Assembly (NCBI GenBank): GCA_013373375.1
Contig: JABXHY010000057.1
Coordinates: forward strand, 44,754-108,753
From: Gammaproteobacteria bacterium
GTDB taxonomy: Bacteria > Pseudomonadota > Gammaproteobacteria > Enterobacterales > Kangiellaceae
Direction: 5' to 3'
DNA length: 64,000 nt
Shown: piece after piece, positions 1-8,858 of the stretch
How positions within the stretch are numbered: the stretch's first letter is position 1
Layout of the letters: the number at the start of each line of letters is the position of its first letter
Notes under the pieces: model-generated
What the model was told of the DNA's origin: nothing
What the model saw: only the letters and a program-made list of their open reading frames with translations
Database searches by the model: none
Position numbers and translations under genes: made by a program

Positions 1-1023
1 AATCAGCTAGCGGATACCGATGGACTGATCGTTGACGTTCGTAATAATGGCGGTGGTTTTGTTATTTATGCAGAAATTTTACCCCAATTATTTACAGGAA
101 ATACCATCGAGCCCTATGGCAGTCGAGCATTAAAGTCTGATATCAATGAATTTATCTTTGTTGACTTACAAGCTGAGGGAGCGGAATGGCGTGATGCTTA
201 TTTAAATATTCTCGATACTGATAAAAAGTATACTCAGCCAATTAAATTAACCACTCCCTACCTTGCCAATGATCTTGTTGGACAGTTGTATTTTAAACCT
301 GTTGCAATGTTAACCAATGCAGCTTGCTATTCGGCTTGCGACTTAATTGCTGGACTTATGCAAGATTTTACTGATACCACGTTATGGGGAGAGGATTTGC
401 TGACGGGAGCTGGTGGTGCCAATGTGATTGGTTTTAATGATGCGCTTATTGGTGCTTTTGAATTAGATCAGTTTCCACAGACAGGAATAAAGCCTCTACC
501 CGGTGGACAAGACATGAGAGTGGCTTGGCGACAATCGATTCGAACAGGTGAAAGTGACAATCGTATCTTAGAAGATCTCGGTGTTCGAGTGGATCGACGT
601 GCTCGACCGACGGTAAGTGACTTACAAGGAAAAACTCAATCGCAGTTTGATCGAATCGGTTCTGATTTGAAATATAGATCTTGGGATAAACAAAGTAAAA
701 TTGAATTTTTAGCGCCACAACAATTTAACGATTTCGCGTTTATCAATCTAACAGGGACCATTTACTTTGGATATGAATTGATCGCCGACCCTACTCAACC
801 TAATTCTATAGATATAAAAGTAACTAAGACTGATCGTGTTAATGTGTCCTTAAATGGTGTACAAATTTCTTCCGTTTACACATACGGTGGTGGTTCCTCT
901 GGTAAAGAAGTTAGCATTCAATTACCGGATAATCTTCCCGCAGGCAACAATTATTTGTTGCAACTTGAAGGTGTAACGTATGGCGATATCGTATGGCGAG
1001 CGAATCGATTAATTCGTAAGTAA
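1..1023 (+). CDS. S41 family (tail-specific) protease, C-terminal part; 5' end outside window
   Basis: The frame is open from base 1 to the TAA at 1021-1023 (340 codons), so the gene starts upstream of the window. Near its beginning it reads GLIVDVRNNGGG, the conserved strand of the S41/ClpP-crotonase fold. Later LTNAACYSACDLIAG matches the S41 nucleophile region, with the Ser of YSACD as the likely catalytic residue. The last ~100 residues, after DFAFINLTG, look like a beta-rich C-terminal add-on. Secretion cannot be judged without the N-terminus. S41 enzymes are serine proteases, often periplasmic or outer-membrane lipoproteins. The family call is firm, the substrate unknown. Confidence 0.85.
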   Translation, partial: NQLADTDGLIVDVRNNGGGFVIYAEILPQLFTGNTIEPYGSRALKSDINEFIFVDLQAEGAEWRDAYLNILDTDKKYTQPIKLTTPYLANDLVGQLYFKPVAMLTNAACYSACDLIAGLMQDFTDTTLWGEDLLTGAGGANVIGFNDALIGAFELDQFPQTGIKPLPGGQDMRVAWRQSIRTGESDNRILEDLGVRVDRRARPTVSDLQGKTQSQFDRIGSDLKYRSWDKQSKIEFLAPQQFNDFAFINLTGTIYFGYELIADPTQPNSIDIKVTKTDRVNVSLNGVQISSVYTYGGGSSGKEVSIQLPDNLPAGNNYLLQLEGVTYGDIVWRANRLIRK

Positions 1024-1051
1024 TCGATCAAGATAACCCTGGACGGAAAAA

Positions 1052-1081
1052 GAAGCCTGCTGAACATAATCCGCAGGCTTC
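1052..1081 (+). terminator. hairpin after the S41 gene
   Basis: GAAGCCTGC (1052-1060) and GCAGGCTTC (1073-1081) form a perfect 9-bp stem with a 12-base loop, 28 bp after the stop codon. No clear U-tract follows, so it may be a weak terminator or an mRNA 3' end stabiliser. Confidence 0.5.
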
Positions 1082-1523
1082 TAAACGAAAGCCAGTTAAG
1101 AGGTATTGTTTTTTTCTCTGAAGGTCAAACATTGGTTTGATTCTGGTTTGCTACAAGCCTGGTCACTCCGAGGAGTGATATTCAAAAATAAAGAAATCTA
1201 TGCTTGTCTTCATTTCCGACCGACTTACCAAAGTGATACGCAACTAAAAAAACAAAGATTTCTATAACATTTAATCAGCCATTTGAGGTTGGCGGTATCT
1301 ATTTAGAGTCAGATAATGACTATGAGGAATAGCTCGTGAGCCAATGGAGTTTTGGTATTTTATTCAAGGCTTTGATATAAAAAATTAAATAACAGTCGTT
1401 TTATTGATGAACTGGCTGAATATTTTAAACCTGCTTGAGATCTAACTCAGATTATCACTCGTATTTTAATGCAGAGATAACGTCTTCAAAAATCAATTCT
1501 AATTCTGAGATGGCGCAATTAAT
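1082..1523. other. intergenic, no gene recognised
   Basis: About 440 bp with stops in all frames. A stretch around 1195-1440 has coding-like patches interrupted by stops and could be a decayed gene, but no family was recognisable. Confidence 0.3.
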
Positions 1524-1919
1524 ATGACATTTATGCAATGGTACAATGCTTTAGAAAAACCAAGTTGGACTCCTGACCCATCGTTCATAGGTACTATGTG
1601 GTCGATTCTATATCCGATTATTATTGTGACCTTTCTATTTGTATTCATTCAAGGGTTTCGTGGTAAGTTTCCTAAAACGGTTATGATCCCTTTTGCGATT
1701 AACTTGGTCGCCAATATTATTTTTACTCCAATTCAATTTGGTTTACGCAACTTAACATTGGCCTCTATCGACATTCTTTTAGTGTGGGGAACGATTGTCT
1801 GGTTAATGGTCGCGATATGGAAATATTATCGAACGATTGCGCTAGCACAAATTCCTTATTTGGCCTGGGTGTCTGTAGCGTCTGTTTTACAAGTAACTAT
1901 CAATATTATGAATTTTTAG
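1524..1919 (+). CDS. TspO/MBR-like membrane protein (tryptophan-rich sensory protein family)
   Basis: 131 aa, almost entirely hydrophobic, with about five membrane segments. The N-terminus WYNALEKPSWTPDPSF followed by MWSILYP matches the TspO signature (WYxxLxKPxWtPP...WtiLY). The end, AQIPYLAWVSVASVLQVTINIMNF, matches the family C-terminus (iPYxxWvxfAxxLNxxIxxxN). TspO proteins bind porphyrins or cholesterol-like ligands and act in stress signalling. This copy is slightly shorter than the usual ~155 aa, and the middle has lost some canonical Trp residues. It stands alone between two hairpins. The family call is good, the ligand unknown. Confidence 0.75.
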   Translation: MTFMQWYNALEKPSWTPDPSFIGTMWSILYPIIIVTFLFVFIQGFRGKFPKTVMIPFAINLVANIIFTPIQFGLRNLTLASIDILLVWGTIVWLMVAIWKYYRTIALAQIPYLAWVSVASVLQVTINIMNF

Positions 1920-1942
1920 TTTTCAACTTTGAATGCCTCTCA

Positions 1943-1979
1943 TCTCGTAAAAGTGGTACTAAATACCACTTTTACGAGA
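1943..1979 (+). terminator. long perfect hairpin after tspO-like gene
   Basis: TCTCGTAAAAGTGGTA (1943-1958) and its exact complement (1964-1979) give a 16-bp perfect stem with a 5-base loop, 23 bp after the stop. The T-tract is poor, but the stem is long enough to stop or protect a transcript. Confidence 0.6.
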
Positions 1980-2235
1980 CCTCAATCATAGAGCTAACCC
2001 TTGCCGCTAATAATTTTCTTTAAGTTGCATCGTACAATATTCATACAGTCCGGTTAAGTCAAGCAGTAGGAGCCAGGCGATAGAACGCTTCTAATATAGG
2101 TTTTTTACTTCTCTTATGCTCAACTACCGTTCGGTTACCACTTACATCGAAAAATGACCGTTCCTCATATTTATAACCTTTTGGAAGAATCTGCGTGGCA
2201 TAGTAAACTCAGACATTAAACAAAGGGATTAAAAA
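1980..2235. other. intergenic before the secreted hydrolase
   Basis: Nothing coding was seen. AAAGGGATTAAAAA just upstream of 2236 supplies a ribosome-binding site for the next gene. Confidence 0.3.
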
Positions 2236-2937
2236 ATGAAAAATATTTTATTAGTTTTTACCGGTTTTATATTATTTTCCGCTTTTCAAGTTATGGCGAG
2301 CGATGAGATCGCTGGCGAGTGGCACGGAAGCCTTAAAGTTCCCAATGGGGAGTTGCCGATAGTCATTCATTTGAGCAAATCTGGCGAGAATTGGTCTGGT
2401 AAATTAGACTCTCCAGCTCAGGGCGGTTTTGATTATCCAATGTCGTCGGTGGACGTAGAGGGTAATAAACTTATTTTTACAATAAAAGCGATGTCAATTC
2501 ATTACGAAGGTGAATTATCGGCCAGCAACAATCAAATCAGTGGCAATTTTATGCAAGGAGCAGTATTTCCATTAACGTTCGAGCGTCCGGTTGACAAACA
2601 AGCTCAACGTGTAAAAACTAGTGAGGCGTCGATGGTTGTTGGCACATGGAGTGGTGTTTTAAATATTCCAGGAAATCCATTGACAGTGGTTTTTAACATT
2701 TCTGGAGACAATAATGAATTATCCGCTACACATGAAAGCCCAGACCAGGGAGAGGGTTCCATTCTTGTCGACTCAGTGAAATTCGAAGATGGAGAGCTTA
2801 CTTTAAAAATGAAAACCATTGGCGCAGAGTTTAAAGGTCTGGTGATAAAAGAGGGTAGCGTGATTGACGGAACCTTTATGCAAAATGGTTTTAAATTAGC
2901 ATTAAAGTTGACCCCAGGAAGACTAAAAAAAAACTAG
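2236..2937 (+). CDS. secreted protein with two tandem beta domains; N-terminal part of a frameshifted alpha/beta hydrolase
   Basis: 233 aa with a clear signal peptide (MKNILLVFTGFILFSAFQVMA/S). It holds two related beta-rich domains, residues ~26-116 (IAGEWHGSLKVPNGELPIVI...) and ~134-228 (VVGTWSGVLNIPGNPLTVVF...), both ending in GNFMQ/GTFMQ-like strands. In known bacterial secreted S33-type hydrolases such domains sit directly in front of the alpha/beta-hydrolase domain. Here the frame ends at a TAG just after nine A (2925-2933), while the -1 frame continues with the expected linker and hydrolase. See the following entry. An intact gene would span 2236-3947 (~570 aa). Confidence 0.8.
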   Translation: MKNILLVFTGFILFSAFQVMASDEIAGEWHGSLKVPNGELPIVIHLSKSGENWSGKLDSPAQGGFDYPMSSVDVEGNKLIFTIKAMSIHYEGELSASNNQISGNFMQGAVFPLTFERPVDKQAQRVKTSEASMVVGTWSGVLNIPGNPLTVVFNISGDNNELSATHESPDQGEGSILVDSVKFEDGELTLKMKTIGAEFKGLVIKEGSVIDGTFMQNGFKLALKLTPGRLKKN

Positions 2938-3947
2938 TTAATCGCCCTCAAACGCCGAAACCTCCATTCAACTACACGACTGAAGAGGTTTCGGTACGTA
3001 ACGAGCAAGATCAAGTCACACTCGCTGGAACACTGTCTATTCCGAACTCGAAGATCAAAGCAACTGCCATTCTTATCACAGGTTCAGGTCCTCAGGACCG
3101 CGACGAATCCATCATGGGGCATAAACCTTTTGCGGTCATCGCTGATTATTTAACAAACCGTGGTTTTGCCGTGTTGAGAATGGATGACCGCGGCGTTGGT
3201 AAGTCTGAAGGTTCATTTAAAGATGCTATCCCTCAGAATTTTGCAAACGACATTAATTCCGCAGTCAATTATTTGAAACAAAGAAAAGATATTCCATCGG
3301 ATACCATTGGTTTAGTTGGTCACAGTGAAGGCGGGATGATCGCACCAATGGTCGCTAGTAAGCGTGACGATATCGCATTTGTCGTTCTATTGGCTGCACC
3401 GGGTATTTATATTGATGAATTATACGCAGAACAACGCTACTTAATAATGAGAGCCAGTGGATTAAACGATGAATGGCTAAAAGAAATGTATGAGAGCGAG
3501 AAAAAAGTTTTCGCTGAAATACGTAAATTACCAGTTGAACAGGATATCCCAGAGTCATTAATCAATGATTTAAAAGCCGCTCATTCTGCGTTGGAACTTA
3601 ACGATAATTCTACCGACCAATTAATTGAATTTATGTCGTCACCCTGGTTTCGCCATTTTTTCAAATATGATCCAGAACATTATTTGAAAGATCTAAATGC
3701 TCCAGTATTGGCTTTAAATGGCACACTTGATCTTCAGGTGGCTGCTGAGTCAAACTTAGCGGGTTTGCGCAGTATTTTTGAAAAGCACCAACATAAAGAC
3801 TATACGATTAAAGCTCTAGAACAACTTAATCACCTTTTTCAAACGGCAAAGACAGGTAACGTAACGGAATACCATTCCATCGAACAAACCTTTGCTCCGG
3901 TCGCTCTAGAGTCTATGGTAAGTTGGTTAGATAAACGATTTAAATAG
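2937..3947 (+). pseudogene. alpha/beta hydrolase (S33 type) domain, out of frame with its N-terminal half
   Basis: This frame opens inside the end of the upstream ORF and reads NRPQTPKPPFNYTTEEVSV, a typical linker. It continues through GSGPQDRDESI, HKPFAVIADYLTNRG and RMDDRGVGKSEG to the nucleophile elbow VGHSEGGMIAP (Ser), with late Asp (LNGTLDLQ) and His (LNHLFQ) candidates. The first ATG (3114) would cut into the conserved GPQDRDE...GHKPF block, so it is not a believable start. The domain itself is intact. It is either a broken gene, an indel in the sequence, or a product made by slippage on the A9 run. Confidence 0.75.
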
Positions 3948-4005
3948 TCTTTGAAATATAAGCCAGAAGTAATAGAGTGTGACTAAAAATGAAAAGGCAT
4001 TATAA

Positions 4006-5073
4006 ATGCAATTATTAATAGCGCCAAAACCGGGTGGTAAGTTCTGGTTATTCCACATAATGGGCTGGAGCTTTATTTCACTGTTGAATTTTTTGAATCG
4101 ACAGAGTTTCGGGGTAGAACCACTATCACATGGTTTAATTTCTTTAGGTTCTATGATACTGGTGAATGCATTTGTCTGCCTTGTTTTCCGTGAATTGTTG
4201 TATCGGCTTAAAATAATTGATATTCGACCGGGCATTCAGTGGATATTTTTGGCACTGGGTTCTGGTTTGATGGGGTTTATTTCAGGCAGTCTCATTCTCT
4301 ATAGCATTAGTGTTTATTATTGGTTGGCGGGCTACACATCTTCGATCGTATTTTTTATAAATCAGGTTTATGCTAACTGGTTGATCATGACCCTCATGAT
4401 ATTTTTGTGGAGTATGATTTTTACGCTGACCAATCACTTTATGAAATTACAAAAGGTTCAGGCTGAGCACGATGCACTCAACTTGAAATTAAAAGAAGCT
4501 GAACTGACAACCTTATTAAGTCAATTAAATCCACACTTTTTATTTAATGCTTTAAATAATATACGAAGCTTAATGAGGATTGATGTGGATAAAGCACGAG
4601 CAATGGTTACTTCTCTGTCTGAGCTGTTGCGCTATTCGTTGCGTTCGAACAAGCAGCCATTTCGTGCGTTTAAAGAAGAGCTTGAAATCGTTCATAACTA
4701 CATTGAGTTGGCTCAAATTCAATACGAAGAGCGTTTGTCGTTTCAAGAGGATGTTGAGTCAAATGTTTTGGATATCAGTATTCCATCCATGGTGGTTCAG
4801 TTGTTAGTGGAAAATGCAGTTCGACATGGAATAGATAAGCACTTGGGAGAAGGTACTTTGAAACTTAGTGCTAAAATAGTGACTAATAAACTCATGGTGA
4901 CTGTCATTAATCCTGGATACATATCTACCTCGAATGAGAATGAGGGCAGTACTGGAATAGGTATTGAAAATATTAAACGTAGATTAGCGTTAAGTTATGG
5001 CAATGAAGCTTCTTTAGAGGTACAACAAAAAGCTGAGCAAGTTGAAGCGAAGTTGATTTTGCCACTAAAATGA
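4006..5073 (+). CDS. LytS/YehU-type membrane sensor histidine kinase
   Basis: 355 aa. Residues ~14-145 carry about four membrane helices, followed by a coiled coil (KLQKVQAEHDALNLKLKEAEL). The His_kinase domain begins with TLLSQLNPHFLFNALNNIRSL; the His of NPHFLFN is the usual phosphoacceptor. The ATP-binding module carries VQLLVENAVRHGI (N box) and STGIGIENIKRRL (G box). It lies 65 bp upstream of a LytTR response regulator, its obvious partner. Such pairs regulate envelope, peptide or carbon-source responses. The signal is unknown. The family call is firm. Confidence 0.9.
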   Translation: MQLLIAPKPGGKFWLFHIMGWSFISLLNFLNRQSFGVEPLSHGLISLGSMILVNAFVCLVFRELLYRLKIIDIRPGIQWIFLALGSGLMGFISGSLILYSISVYYWLAGYTSSIVFFINQVYANWLIMTLMIFLWSMIFTLTNHFMKLQKVQAEHDALNLKLKEAELTTLLSQLNPHFLFNALNNIRSLMRIDVDKARAMVTSLSELLRYSLRSNKQPFRAFKEELEIVHNYIELAQIQYEERLSFQEDVESNVLDISIPSMVVQLLVENAVRHGIDKHLGEGTLKLSAKIVTNKLMVTVINPGYISTSNENEGSTGIGIENIKRRLALSYGNEASLEVQQKAEQVEAKLILPLK

Positions 5074-5138
5074 TATTTGAAGTATTAATTTCTTCTATTA
5101 GCCGTTTGACGGCTAAAGTAATTTGATGGTGTATAGAA

Positions 5139-5837
5139 ATGAGAGCATTAATTGTTGAAGACTCGAGACTGGCCCGCCTAGAATTACTTGAGTTATTGAA
5201 AGTACACAATGATATTGAGATTGTTGGTGAAGCTTCGAATGTAGCGGATGCGATCGATATGGTTGATGAGCTAATGCCAGATCTGCTACTACTGGATATT
5301 AATCTACCGGATGGTACAGGTTTTGATGTGTTAGAAAAAATATCAAATGTGCCGCAAGTTATTTTTACCACTGCTTATGATGAGTTTGCGATACAGGCGT
5401 TCGAAGTGAACGCATTGGATTATTTAATGAAACCCATTAATCCAGAACGGTTGGCAAAGTCACTTGATAAATTAGCTACGCCTGAGGACAGTAAAAAGCT
5501 ATTAGATGAAAATAGTAAGATCTTCTTGAAAGATGGTAAACGCTGTTGGTTAGTTAAAGTGGCAAACATACGATATTTAATGAGTTCGGGTAATCACGCT
5601 CAAGTATTTTTTGATAAAGAAAAGCCGTTTGTTTACCAGTCACTTTCAAAGCTTGAAGAAAAGCTAAAGACGGATTCGTTTTTTCGTGTGAGTCGACAGT
5701 TTATTGTTAATCTCAACTTTATCGAGTCAATAGAGCCTTGGGATAACGGTGGTTTTGTGTTAACCATGTCTGATGACCGAGAGATTGAAGTATCTCGAAG
5801 ATATGCTGCATTATTGAAAAACGCGTTATCGATTTAG
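5139..5837 (+). CDS. LytTR-family response regulator
   Basis: 232 aa. The receiver domain (1-~120) has the acidic pocket VEDSR, phosphoacceptor Asp53 (LLLLDINLPDGTGF) and conserved Lys in YLMKPINPE. The LytTR DNA-binding domain (~130-232) contains FFRVSRQFIVNLNFIESIEPWDNGG and ends REIEVSRRYAALLKNALSI. It pairs with the kinase ending at 5073 and would bind direct repeats in target promoters. Its last 12 bp overlap the 3' end of the convergent CoA-transferase gene. Confidence 0.92.
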   Translation: MRALIVEDSRLARLELLELLKVHNDIEIVGEASNVADAIDMVDELMPDLLLLDINLPDGTGFDVLEKISNVPQVIFTTAYDEFAIQAFEVNALDYLMKPINPERLAKSLDKLATPEDSKKLLDENSKIFLKDGKRCWLVKVANIRYLMSSGNHAQVFFDKEKPFVYQSLSKLEEKLKTDSFFRVSRQFIVNLNFIESIEPWDNGGFVLTMSDDREIEVSRRYAALLKNALSI

Positions 5838-7730
5838 TCCTTCTAATATGAGTGCTCGATAGACGTGTTCTTTGAAAGATTTCACTTGAAGCAGCTGCAT
5901 TCGTTTTAGACAATCTTGTTCTTGAGTTGTTTTCGGCTTTTTCAATAAACCAGACGAGAGCATTTTTATTAATGCAACTTTACTATGGGAAACATCTTCT
6001 ATTTCTTCGAGTGCAGAAATTAAACGTTCTTCTACTTCTGTAAAATCATTGCTGATAGGAAAGGCTGGGAATAGAAGGCCATCGCTCTCTGAATGCTGAG
6101 TAGACTGTAATTGCTTAGCGATAAATTCAGGAGTGTTTCTTTGGCTTAGCTTTGGTAATTGATAACTCTGCTCGATTTTACCGGAATCTTTTGCTTGCTT
6201 TATAAGATTATTTTGAAAACGTGAGTCTGTTATATTCAACATGGATTTAATGGCTTCGGATTCTGTCTTACCTCTTAAATCTGCAATGCCATATTCGGTA
6301 ATAATAATATCCCGCATGTGCCAAGGAACTGTTTGATGACCATAGCTCCAGACAATATTAGACACAACTTTCCCTTTGGTTTTTCTAGTCGAGTTTAGCG
6401 TTATTATTGAACGAGCACCGGGCAGAGAAAACGACTGTGATACAAAGTCGAACTGTCCACCAACACCACTGATTACTTGACCATTCTCAAGGCCATCAGA
6501 AACAATTGCTCCACGTAAAGTTACCATCATAGCGGAATTAATGAAGCGCGCATCACGACGTTGTTTTATTTTCGTTTGAATATCACCTTCGAGTTTGTTG
6601 GTGAAACTCACGGGCATCATTTGAAACAACCTTCTTAAATCTTTCGGCATGGATTTAAGTTTTTGATAAAAAGATTGGTTGCCAAGAAAAAAACCACCGT
6701 GTAATAAAGCGTCATTAACTTTACGTTTTAATACGCCGGATTCGTATAGTGTGATAAATCCATCGACAAACATTTCACTTAATGCGTAAAGACCCTCAGT
6801 GAAAGGAGGGATGGTTTCTATTTCAGCCTGTTCATAGGAAAGCTCACTTATCACTGAATTATAAACTTGATTATTGTTTTGTCGTAAAGTGAGTGCGTGG
6901 CAAATGGCATCACCAATAGCGCCAATACCAATTTGTAGTGTGCCACCATCTTTCACCAGGCGGGAGGCATGTAAACCAATGGCATGATCGGCATCACAAA
7001 GTGGAGTTTTAGGTACACTGAAAACGGTGTGCTTAAGATCGGAGGGATTAACTTGTTCGGCATTTAGTAAATAATCGATCTCTTTGGCATCGATTTCTGC
7101 TTCTCCGAACATGTAAGGTAAACCCGGATTAACTTCTGTGGCAAAAATAAAATCTGCTTTGCCTTGTTGTCGAGCCTTTAATAAATCAACTGTGATGTCA
7201 GGATTGCAGGATAAGCTGTAGTTGCCGTCGTCTTCACTGATGGACTGAGCAAGCACATTCATACCTTTACTCAATAAAACCGACATTGCATGAGTATAAT
7301 TGGCTGGAATATAGTTTTGCTGAACATGCTCATTCCCAATCCATTGGCCTGACATCAAGAAAAACTCGTTGACTTCAATGTTATCGGGTAAGTTTTTTTG
7401 TTGAATTTTCTTGGCGTACAGTAATTCAGGTGCTTGACCGAATAACCGATCGGAAATAGGGGTTAAAAATCGTTTTGCCAGTTCACTCTTAGGCGTTGGT
7501 TTTACCAATGTCAGAGCGGTAAATATAGTGAGCTTTATTGAACTGTCTTCGAGAGCAATTTGAGTCAAAGCATTTGCAATATTTATGGCTTTTCCTGCTC
7601 CCAGTGGTAATCCCAATACGATTGTCTTACCCATTCTCTGAATAATATCGTTAGCAATATTTTGAGCGGTTTTCACAGAGTCTTTGTCTCCGTTGTTTCT
7701 GAACATAGTATTGCGAAATGAATGCAACAA
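5826..7730 (-). CDS. acetyl-CoA hydrolase/CoA-transferase family protein
   Basis: 634 aa, no signal peptide. Conserved family blocks are visible: LPLGAGKAINIANAL near the start, DGGTLQIGIGAIGDAICHAL in the middle, then VISGVGGQFDFVSQSFSLPGARSIITL, and WHMRDIIITEYGIADLRGKTESE. These are the ACH1/4-hydroxybutyrate CoA-transferase fold, which moves CoA between acids or hydrolyses acyl-CoA. At 634 aa it is longer than the common 430-500 aa forms; a helical C-terminal extension (~540-634) is extra. It is a stand-alone gene convergent with the LytTR gene. The exact acyl substrate cannot be read from sequence. Confidence 0.85.
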   Translation of the reverse strand: MLHSFRNTMFRNNGDKDSVKTAQNIANDIIQRMGKTIVLGLPLGAGKAINIANALTQIALEDSSIKLTIFTALTLVKPTPKSELAKRFLTPISDRLFGQAPELLYAKKIQQKNLPDNIEVNEFFLMSGQWIGNEHVQQNYIPANYTHAMSVLLSKGMNVLAQSISEDDGNYSLSCNPDITVDLLKARQQGKADFIFATEVNPGLPYMFGEAEIDAKEIDYLLNAEQVNPSDLKHTVFSVPKTPLCDADHAIGLHASRLVKDGGTLQIGIGAIGDAICHALTLRQNNNQVYNSVISELSYEQAEIETIPPFTEGLYALSEMFVDGFITLYESGVLKRKVNDALLHGGFFLGNQSFYQKLKSMPKDLRRLFQMMPVSFTNKLEGDIQTKIKQRRDARFINSAMMVTLRGAIVSDGLENGQVISGVGGQFDFVSQSFSLPGARSIITLNSTRKTKGKVVSNIVWSYGHQTVPWHMRDIIITEYGIADLRGKTESEAIKSMLNITDSRFQNNLIKQAKDSGKIEQSYQLPKLSQRNTPEFIAKQLQSTQHSESDGLLFPAFPISNDFTEVEERLISALEEIEDVSHSKVALIKMLSSGLLKKPKTTQEQDCLKRMQLLQVKSFKEHVYRALILEGLNR

Positions 7731-8117
7731 CGCTTGGTGTATCGAAAATTGGAGCTTGTATTACCAATTGAAAGTATCAATAAGGTGATTGATGTGGATT
7801 CAAGATAATAGATTAAGTATTAAGTAGCAAATTTATAAGGAAAGCATCTTTTTTAAGAAAAGTACCTTTTTAGGAAAATCTCTATTCATAGCTGAGCTAA
7901 GTCCCGGTAATAAGTCAAAATGGTTGAAATTCATTCAATGTTTTTGGCCAACTGTCAACTGGTGCATTCAGGGGGAAAACACTGGGGCAACAATCGGGGC
8001 AACAATCGGACTAGGGAAGAGAAATTGAGTAAATATTTAACAGAATTCACTGGGTAAAACCCCAAAACCCACTGAATAACGTCTAATAATGTCGAACTAA
8101 TTTGAAAGGAATTTACT
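7731..8117. other. intergenic between divergent genes, with a short tandem repeat
   Basis: Contains promoters for both flanking genes in principle. A 12-bp direct repeat, GGGGCAACAATC, occurs twice back to back at 7984-8007. AAAGGAATTTACT before 8118 is a good ribosome-binding site. Confidence 0.4.
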
Positions 8118-8696
8118 ATGAACTATAGAACATTAACCTCTTTTATTCTTGCAATGGTAATTGCCTTACCAGTGTTAGCAGAGAAGTCCAACGAGAACAA
8201 ATTCGAAAGTGTAGAGTCTTTATCTGATTTAGTTGAACAATACTCAGCTCACTTCAGTAAGCCAATTATTTATCCTTACAGCTTAAAAAAAGATTTTATT
8301 GGTTCTGCTAATTTAGATGTCTCAAAGATTACAGAGGATGATTTAAAGCTATTACTGGGGGTTAATAATTATGCCGTATTGTCAATAAATGATAAATTGG
8401 TTATCACGTCTATTTCAAGACTAAAACAAGTGTCAACGACACCAAAAATAGAAAATCGAGAAAATGTCCACCGCTTTGATCTGGTCACCGAAACAATCGA
8501 AATGAAATATGTTTCGCCAACACATTTGATGCCTGTGCTTCGACAGTTATTGCCTCAACCGGCACATCTAGGTCAATCAGGAAACTCTATGCTGATTTCT
8601 GGATTTAAGATAAATGTTGATTATATTAAAACTATTGCTGCTTCTTTAGATACAGAAGCGAATGCTGAAGCTCTTGTAGAGAGGTTTTCAAAGTAA
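8118..8696 (+). CDS. periplasmic protein with secretin N-domain-like modules (orphan)
   Basis: 192 aa with a signal peptide ending near PVLA/EK. Residues ~30-95 resemble an STN/N0-type domain (DLVEQYSAHFSKPIIYPYSL...). Residues ~125-180 (ETIEMKYVSPTHLMPVLRQLLP...GNSMLISGFKINVDYIKTIAASLD) match a secretin_N/N1 module as in GspD. The beta-barrel secretin domain is absent and no secretion genes are nearby. It could be an adaptor or an evolutionary off-cut of a type II secretin. Fold assignment is moderate, function unknown. Confidence 0.6.
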   Translation: MNYRTLTSFILAMVIALPVLAEKSNENKFESVESLSDLVEQYSAHFSKPIIYPYSLKKDFIGSANLDVSKITEDDLKLLLGVNNYAVLSINDKLVITSISRLKQVSTTPKIENRENVHRFDLVTETIEMKYVSPTHLMPVLRQLLPQPAHLGQSGNSMLISGFKINVDYIKTIAASLDTEANAEALVERFSK

Positions 8697-8858
8697 TACT
8701 GTAAACACCTAAAAGATCACTTTTATTGAAATTTCGCAAAGGAAACATAACTCTCTAAGTATGAAGAGTTATGTTTCAGTATTGAATTAAATTGTATGTT
8801 ACGATTGACTTAAGTCTATAATATTCGAAACTTGATATTTTAGTTTAATTAACAATTA

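Noticed and set aside
446..718. 90-aa minus-strand ORF in the S41 protease gene
   Set aside because: Lies fully inside a conserved coding frame; shadow ORF.
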